A DNA stretch of 64,000 nucleotides, taken from NCBI RefSeq assembly GCF_042643145.1, contig NZ_JBHRSA010000015.1:1-64000 (forward strand), read 5' to 3'. This stretch comes from Virgibacillus_O xinjiangensis (GTDB lineage Bacteria; Bacillota; Bacilli; Bacillales; Amphibacillaceae). A program made the translations under genes and the position numbers. Shown piece by piece: positions 60,180 through 64,000 of this stretch. The number at the start of each line of letters is the position of its first letter. The stretch's first letter is position 1. The notes under the pieces are model-generated. The model searched no databases and had not been told where the DNA came from. It saw nothing but the letters and a program-made list of their open reading frames with translations.

Positions 60180-61046
60180 TTAATCCTCTTTTAAATAGGT
60201 ATACCCATCGCGTTGTTCAATCTTGCCTTCTTTCATCAACCTGCCGAGTGCTCGTTTAAAAGCTGCTTTGCTTATTTGGAAGGTGCCTCTGATATCTTCA
60301 GGATCGCTCTTATCCGTGAACGCCATCCTACCGTCTTGCTCCTGCATGAAAGCCAGGATCTCATCGGCATCTTCTCCCATACTGTGCTGTTTGAGGGGGC
60401 GGAGTGATATATTTAGTGTCCCGTCCGTCTTTACCTCAATGACCCGTCCTTCTACATATTCGCCAAGCCGCGGCTCTTCTTTTCGCTCTGTATGGTGGAT
60501 GAACCCTCGGTAATCATCGTCGGTCAGGATAGCGGAGCCTTCCTTGCTTGTATGGTAGACGGTTCCACTGACCGTTTGGTTCAGCAGTTCTTCCGGTGCA
60601 AGTTCTACTTCCCTGGCAATGACCCCTTCTGTGGCAGGGATAGCGAGCAAGCGACCCTTTTTATCTCTGCCCAATGTGACAAACAATTTATCGCCGGGTT
60701 GCGGCCAGACCTTTTCGAATAATGGCAGGTCATCTTTGGAAACAAGAATCTCTTTCGTTGTCCCGATATCGACAAAAGCACCCAGATGGGGGAGCACTTC
60801 CACAACTTCTGTCCAACCGTAAGCATCCATGACCACATGAGGAAGCTTTGCTGAAGCGATAATCTGCCCTTTCTTATCCGGGTAGAGAAATACATCCACT
60901 GTGTCACCTGGTTCCAATTCCTGTTCGGTCTCATTATGGTGCAGCAGTGCTTCTGATCCATCTTGCATCAGCACATACCCTGTATCGATTTTTCGTTCCA
61001 CGGCCATTGACTGAATAGTACCTGATTGTAAATGATCCATTATCAT
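60180..61046 (-). CDS. cvfB: S1-domain RNA-binding protein CvfB (YitL)
   Basis: A 288-residue protein with three S1-like domains (about 5-60, 65-135 and 145-215) and a C-terminal winged helix (about 225-285). This is the layout of S. aureus CvfB and B. subtilis YitL, RNA-binding proteins that affect virulence-factor expression in S. aureus. The ATG at 61046 follows AAGGAAAG; an upstream in-frame start at 61124 has no site. Upstream lies a structured intergenic stretch that could be its leader. Confidence 0.88.
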   Translation of the reverse strand: MIMDHLQSGTIQSMAVERKIDTGYVLMQDGSEALLHHNETEQELEPGDTVDVFLYPDKKGQIIASAKLPHVVMDAYGWTEVVEVLPHLGAFVDIGTTKEILVSKDDLPLFEKVWPQPGDKLFVTLGRDKKGRLLAIPATEGVIAREVELAPEELLNQTVSGTVYHTSKEGSAILTDDDYRGFIHHTERKEEPRLGEYVEGRVIEVKTDGTLNISLRPLKQHSMGEDADEILAFMQEQDGRMAFTDKSDPEDIRGTFQISKAAFKRALGRLMKEGKIEQRDGYTYLKED

Positions 61047-61068
61047 CCTACTTTCCTTGTATGTAAAT

Positions 61069-61115
61069 TGGAAAAGGAGCACCCTTTTAGTAAAAGAGTA
61101 CCCCTTTGTTTTTAA
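61069..61115. other. Imperfect hairpin upstream of cvfB
   Basis: AAAAGGAGCACCCTTTTA pairs with TAAAAGAGTACCCCTTT with three mismatches or wobbles. T-runs follow on both strands (TTTTT on plus, TTTT on minus), so it may terminate an RNA reading into cvfB or one from the other side. Confidence 0.45.
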
Positions 61116-61139
61116 AAGTAACACATAAGTTTAGATTTT

Positions 61140-61310
61140 TTATTAAATATTTTATCCCGTTCCAACACGGGCGGAAAATCCTGTTCCGATGGGATCTCCA
61201 TTTTACCGCGGTACATGTTCCACTGGTATGTTTTCTAACTTAAGCAACGTAAGCCCTACCTGCTCTTACGTCCTTGCGGCCCCTTAGCCGCGCCAGTGTG
61301 AATAAGCATC
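61140..61310. ncRNA. Candidate structured RNA between cvfB and the AEC permease gene
   Basis: An unusually GC-rich, foldable island in AT-rich surroundings. CACTGG (61221-61226) pairs with CCAGTG (61293-61298) and encloses two hairpins: ACGTAAG/CTTACGT (61247-61253 with 61265-61271) and GCGGC/GCCGC (61276-61280 with 61287-61291). To the left are ATGG/CCAT (about 61189-61201) and CCCG/CGGG (about 61156-61171) hairpins. It matches no riboswitch or housekeeping RNA I could recall. On the minus strand a possible -35 (TTGACA near 61390-61395) precedes it, making it a leader of cvfB or a separate RNA. Confidence 0.35.
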
Positions 61311-61527
61311 TTTAAAAACATTGCAGAATGCCAGAATCACTTACTAGTTACATTTCATAACCTGACAATCATCTCATGGAACCACCACAATGTCAAGTTT
61401 ACCCCGGTTTTTTCTTTTCTAAACCATTATTTCGACTTCCGTTAAGTTTTTATGCTATTATTACAAATTAGAAGAGACAGTCAACAAGATGTTTCTTCGA
61501 TTATTTGATAGATGGTGGAGTTTTTCA

Positions 61528-62427
61528 ATGAGTTTATTCTTTAATGTTATTTTGCCTATTATTCTAGTCTTCGCTTCCGGGTTTGTCCTGCAGCGAATCC
61601 GTGTGATGGATGTCCGTACCTTATCATCGGTATCCATTTACATATTGTCACCGGCACTTGTGTTCATCAATTTATCGGAAGCTGATTTTGATGGCGGTTA
61701 TATGGTTATTGTCATTTTTATGTTCTTTCTATTTTTTGCGACCGTCCTCATCAATAAAATCCTTTCGATGATATGGAAATGGAAACCTTCTGTGGAGAGT
61801 GCAGCCATTCTGTCCACTGGTTTTATGAATTCCGGAAATTACGGCCTGCCTGTCGTCCTCTTCAGTGTTGGCACGGAAGCTCTGCCGTATGCGGTATTCA
61901 TCATGGTTGTTCAGTCGATGATGAACAATTTCTTCGGAGTCTATTATGCTTCTAGAAGTACAAGCGGGATGAAAAGGGCTGTGCTGAATATCTTTAAGAT
62001 GCCGGCAACCTATGCAGCCATCCTCGCTTTCTTATTCCAGGGCTTTTCTTGGGGGCCGATTCCAGAACCGATTCATTCAACGATTTCCATGGTGGGGGAT
62101 GCAGCCATCCCAGTCATGATGATCATGCTCGGCATGCAGCTGGCGTCCATCGTCTCCTTGAAGATGAACTGGCAGGTGGTGGTTTCCTCTGTTACGTTGA
62201 AGATGGTCGGAGCTCCGCTGATTGCCTTTGCTTTCATTTCCGTCGTGGATATGGATCCGATAGTAGCTACCGTCATCTTGATCATCTCGGCCATGCCGAC
62301 GGCAGCTACCACAACCATGTATGCCATCGAATTTGATACCGAACCGGATCTCGTATCAAGCATTACACTGATCGGAACACTCATCAGCATCGTTTCCATT
62401 ACCATCCTATTAAACTTCATTTCCTGA
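61528..62427 (+). CDS. AEC family (auxin efflux carrier-like) permease
   Basis: A 299-residue membrane protein with about ten helices and the family motif SGFMNSGNYGLPV in helix 4 plus AMPTAATTTMYA near the C-terminus. Bacterial members move malate, malonate or other small acids. The ATG at 61528 has GGTGGAG eight bases upstream, and its MSLFFNVILPIIL opening matches where the family starts; an ATG at 61489 lacks a good site. Confidence 0.85.
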   Translation: MSLFFNVILPIILVFASGFVLQRIRVMDVRTLSSVSIYILSPALVFINLSEADFDGGYMVIVIFMFFLFFATVLINKILSMIWKWKPSVESAAILSTGFMNSGNYGLPVVLFSVGTEALPYAVFIMVVQSMMNNFFGVYYASRSTSGMKRAVLNIFKMPATYAAILAFLFQGFSWGPIPEPIHSTISMVGDAAIPVMMIMLGMQLASIVSLKMNWQVVVSSVTLKMVGAPLIAFAFISVVDMDPIVATVILIISAMPTAATTTMYAIEFDTEPDLVSSITLIGTLISIVSITILLNFIS

Positions 62428-62506
62428 CTTTCTAGCGGAATGTTTCCTTGCAGGTTGTTGCGGGTAATCTATCCATAAGACGCTGAAAGTATAGGAGGAT
62501 GGGAAC

Positions 62507-62575
62507 ATGTTACGTACGATTTTAATGATTATCGGTGCAATTGTAGTGATCAGTCTTATTCTTTCTTTACTGTAA
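62507..62575 (+). CDS. 22-residue hydrophobic peptide
   Basis: ATG 62507 lies eight bases behind a perfect AGGAGG (62493-62498) and opens a 22-codon frame ending TAA at 62573-62575. After MLRTI the sequence is almost all Ile, Leu, Val, Gly and Ala, one short membrane helix. It is bracketed by the permease gene and a strong terminator. No family is recognised; it may be a small regulatory membrane peptide. Confidence 0.55.
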   Translation: MLRTILMIIGAIVVISLILSLL

Positions 62576-62608
62576 ACTTGCAAGTTGACAAAAAATTTAT
62601 GATTTTAA

Positions 62609-62660
62609 AAACCCGGAATCTGTCTTATAGTAGATATAGGACAGATTCCGGGTTTCTTTC
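62609..62660 (+). terminator. Strong terminator
   Basis: A 16-bp stem (62609-62624 with 62640-62655) with a 15-base loop, followed by TTTCTTTC. Confidence 0.85.
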
Positions 62661-62721
62661 TGCATCAATTCTGAAGCCTGGGAAGTAGAACATAGCTGAC
62701 TACGAAAAAGGAGTGAAGGAA

Positions 62722-63513
62722 ATGGATATGGAATTAGCAGGAAAATCAGTATTAGTAACCGCCTCCAGCAAGGGGCTGGGGAAGGCCGTTGCTGTCGAAT
62801 ATGCTCGGGAAGGTGCGAATGTCCTGATCAGCAGCAGGGATGAAGATGTGTTGAAACAGACGGCAGAAGAGATTCAGCGGGAAACAGGAAATTCACAGGT
62901 GGATTATCAGGTTTGTGATATGAAAGACAGTGAACAGATTGCTGCACTAGCTGCAAAGGCCGCAGAACGCACAGGAGGCATTGATGTCCTCGTCAATAAT
63001 GCTGGCGGTCCCCCTGCAGGGAAATTCATGGACATGAAGGATGAAGACTGGTACCACGCGTTTGAACTCAATCTGCTCAGTTTTGTCCGCACCATCCGTG
63101 CCGTTGTTCCATATATGCAGAAGCAGGGAGAGGGCCGCATCGTGAATATAGCCTCCTCCTCCATTAAACAGTCGCTGGATAACTTGGTGCTTTCCAATAC
63201 GTTGCGTCCAGGGATTACCGGTTTGGCAAAAACGTTGTCCCAGGAACTAGCAGAGGACAGCATTCTGATCAATACAGTGGGACCCGGTACGATTGAGACA
63301 GACCGAATGGTTGAGTTGAATCGTTTTACTGCAGACCAGCAGGGAGTCTCCCTCAGCGAGCTGAAAAGAGAAGCTGAAGAGGGTATACCGATGAAGCGCT
63401 ACGGTCGTCCCGATGAATTTGCCAAGGCAATAGTCTTCTTGGGGTCCGGTGCCAATACATATATAACCGGTCAATCCATGATTGTGGACGGAGGTTGGGT
63501 TAAAGCTTTATAG
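62722..63513 (+). CDS. SDR-family oxidoreductase with an altered catalytic motif
   Basis: A 263-residue short-chain dehydrogenase. The cofactor motif VTASSKGLGKA and NNAGG are present. In the active site, the usual Tyr-x3-Lys is replaced: the aligned stretch is LSNTLRPGITGLAK, with Ser in the Tyr position and Arg in the Lys position, while the Ser of the SSS run is kept. A group of such SDRs exists in Bacillus and actinobacteria; their reaction is unclear. AAAGGAG eight bases before ATG 62722 beats the GTG at 62713. It converges with ytaF, the ends overlapping by six bases. Confidence 0.85.
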   Translation: MDMELAGKSVLVTASSKGLGKAVAVEYAREGANVLISSRDEDVLKQTAEEIQRETGNSQVDYQVCDMKDSEQIAALAAKAAERTGGIDVLVNNAGGPPAGKFMDMKDEDWYHAFELNLLSFVRTIRAVVPYMQKQGEGRIVNIASSSIKQSLDNLVLSNTLRPGITGLAKTLSQELAEDSILINTVGPGTIETDRMVELNRFTADQQGVSLSELKREAEEGIPMKRYGRPDEFAKAIVFLGSGANTYITGQSMIVDGGWVKAL

Positions 63514-64000
63514 CATATTGGTCACGCCAAGAGTGATCAATAGGACAGGAGGCAGAAATGTCATCTTCTGCAGCTTTTTGTTCCGGGACAGAAACAGACC
63601 GAGTTTCATACCACTGTACAGGAACAGACCACTCATGCACGCGATCAAGGCGGCAGTCAAAGCTGCGGCATAGCCGATCATGGATGCAGCGATACCTGCT
63701 CCGAAAGCGTCCAGAGCCAGAGCAGCCCCCAGCAGCAGAGCTTCCCCAGGAGAGATGATCCCGGAACGATCCAAATCCGCTTTATCTGGTGTAGCCAGCA
63801 CCGTGGTGAGGATGTTCTGGCTGCTTTCTGCCCCTTCTTTTTCTGGCCTGATGATGTTATATAAAGAAAACAGACCCAGAAAAACGAGAATGCCCCCGCC
63901 AAGCATCTGGGTCATTTCCGGCGAAATGAAAGAGCTGAGAGTATGGCCGATGATCATTGAGAGCAGGACAATGATCCCCGAACAGAGCATGATGATCATC
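63508..64000 (-). CDS. ytaF: Sporulation membrane protein YtaF (partial)
   Basis: The C-terminal 163 residues or so of a YtaF/MntP-family membrane protein; the N-terminus lies beyond the window edge. Paired helices carry the family's Asp/Gly-rich ALALDAFGAGIAASMIG motif. Between the halves is a soluble loop with DKADLDRSGIISPGE. YtaF proteins affect sporulation; MntP relatives export manganese. The full protein is usually a little over 200 residues. Confidence 0.83.
   Translation of the reverse strand, partial: MIIMLCSGIIVLLSMIIGHTLSSFISPEMTQMLGGGILVFLGLFSLYNIIRPEKEGAESSQNILTTVLATPDKADLDRSGIISPGEALLLGAALALDAFGAGIAASMIGYAAALTAALIACMSGLFLYSGMKLGLFLSRNKKLQKMTFLPPVLLITLGVTNML

Overview
The window reads as a chromosomal segment of a low-to-mid GC, probably salt-adapted Bacillaceae (the Halobacillus / Virgibacillus / Oceanobacillus neighbourhood). 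Evidence is the Bacillus-type gene content (YitT, YtbE, YwbE, YtaF, AsnO-type asparagine synthetase, an Lrp/GGT/chromate-transporter neighbourhood like ywrABCD of B. subtilis), T-box and preQ1 leaders, strong AGGAGG ribosome binding sites, a very acidic linker on the peptide-binding lipoprotein, and an ectoine-degradation locus. The genus is inference. No rRNA, tRNA, prophage, CRISPR array or intact insertion sequence was seen.

Region 1 (1-4.7 kb): remnants of dispersed repeats, a YitT membrane protein, an aldo/keto reductase, an M19 dipeptidase and an APC amino-acid permease. Region 2 (4.7-17 kb): an ectoine/hydroxyectoine catabolic locus. A metal-ligand-free M24 hydrolase (DoeA/EutD type) stands alone; 2.6 kb away begins a nine-gene co-directional block: GntR/FCD regulator, class III aminotransferase, aldehyde dehydrogenase, RidA, M20 deacylase, EutB-type dehydratase, D-amino-acid aminotransferase, alanine-racemase-like enzyme and tartrate/isopropylmalate-type dehydrogenase. 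A D-2-hydroxyacid dehydrogenase is divergent from the regulator. Both transcription units carry the same operator at the same distance from their -10 boxes, so they look like one regulon. The racemase, D-aminotransferase, tartrate-DH and hydroxyacid-DH set is not part of the classical eut/doe operon as I know it and could be a separate hydroxyectoine branch.

Region 3 (17-24 kb, minus strand): a seven-gene cassette that could make a dTDP-4-amino-4,6-dideoxyhexose, acetylate it, load it on a lipid carrier, flip it and transfer it to a surface polymer. Region 4 (24-33.5 kb): acyl-CoA dehydrogenase, a complete oligopeptide ABC transporter (D-F-B-C-A), an alpha/beta hydrolase with an apparent CTG start, and rpiA. 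Region 5 (33.6-41 kb): asparagine synthetase, a Ca/Na antiporter, a PFL-activase-like radical SAM protein, the preQ1-riboswitch-controlled queF-yhhQ pair with a sequence complementary to its own aptamer, and glpK with a cre site.

Region 6 (41-53 kb): branched-chain amino-acid synthesis, with ilvD separate and ilvB-N-C-leuA-B-C-D-ilvA behind an isoleucine-type T-box leader. Region 7 (53-64 kb): Lrp regulator, GGT-like protein, two-gene chromate transporter, an exact 20-bp tandem repeat array, HAD phosphatase, oligoendopeptidase F, small proteins, CvfB, a possible structured RNA, an AEC permease, a 22-residue membrane peptide, an atypical SDR and the 3' part of ytaF.
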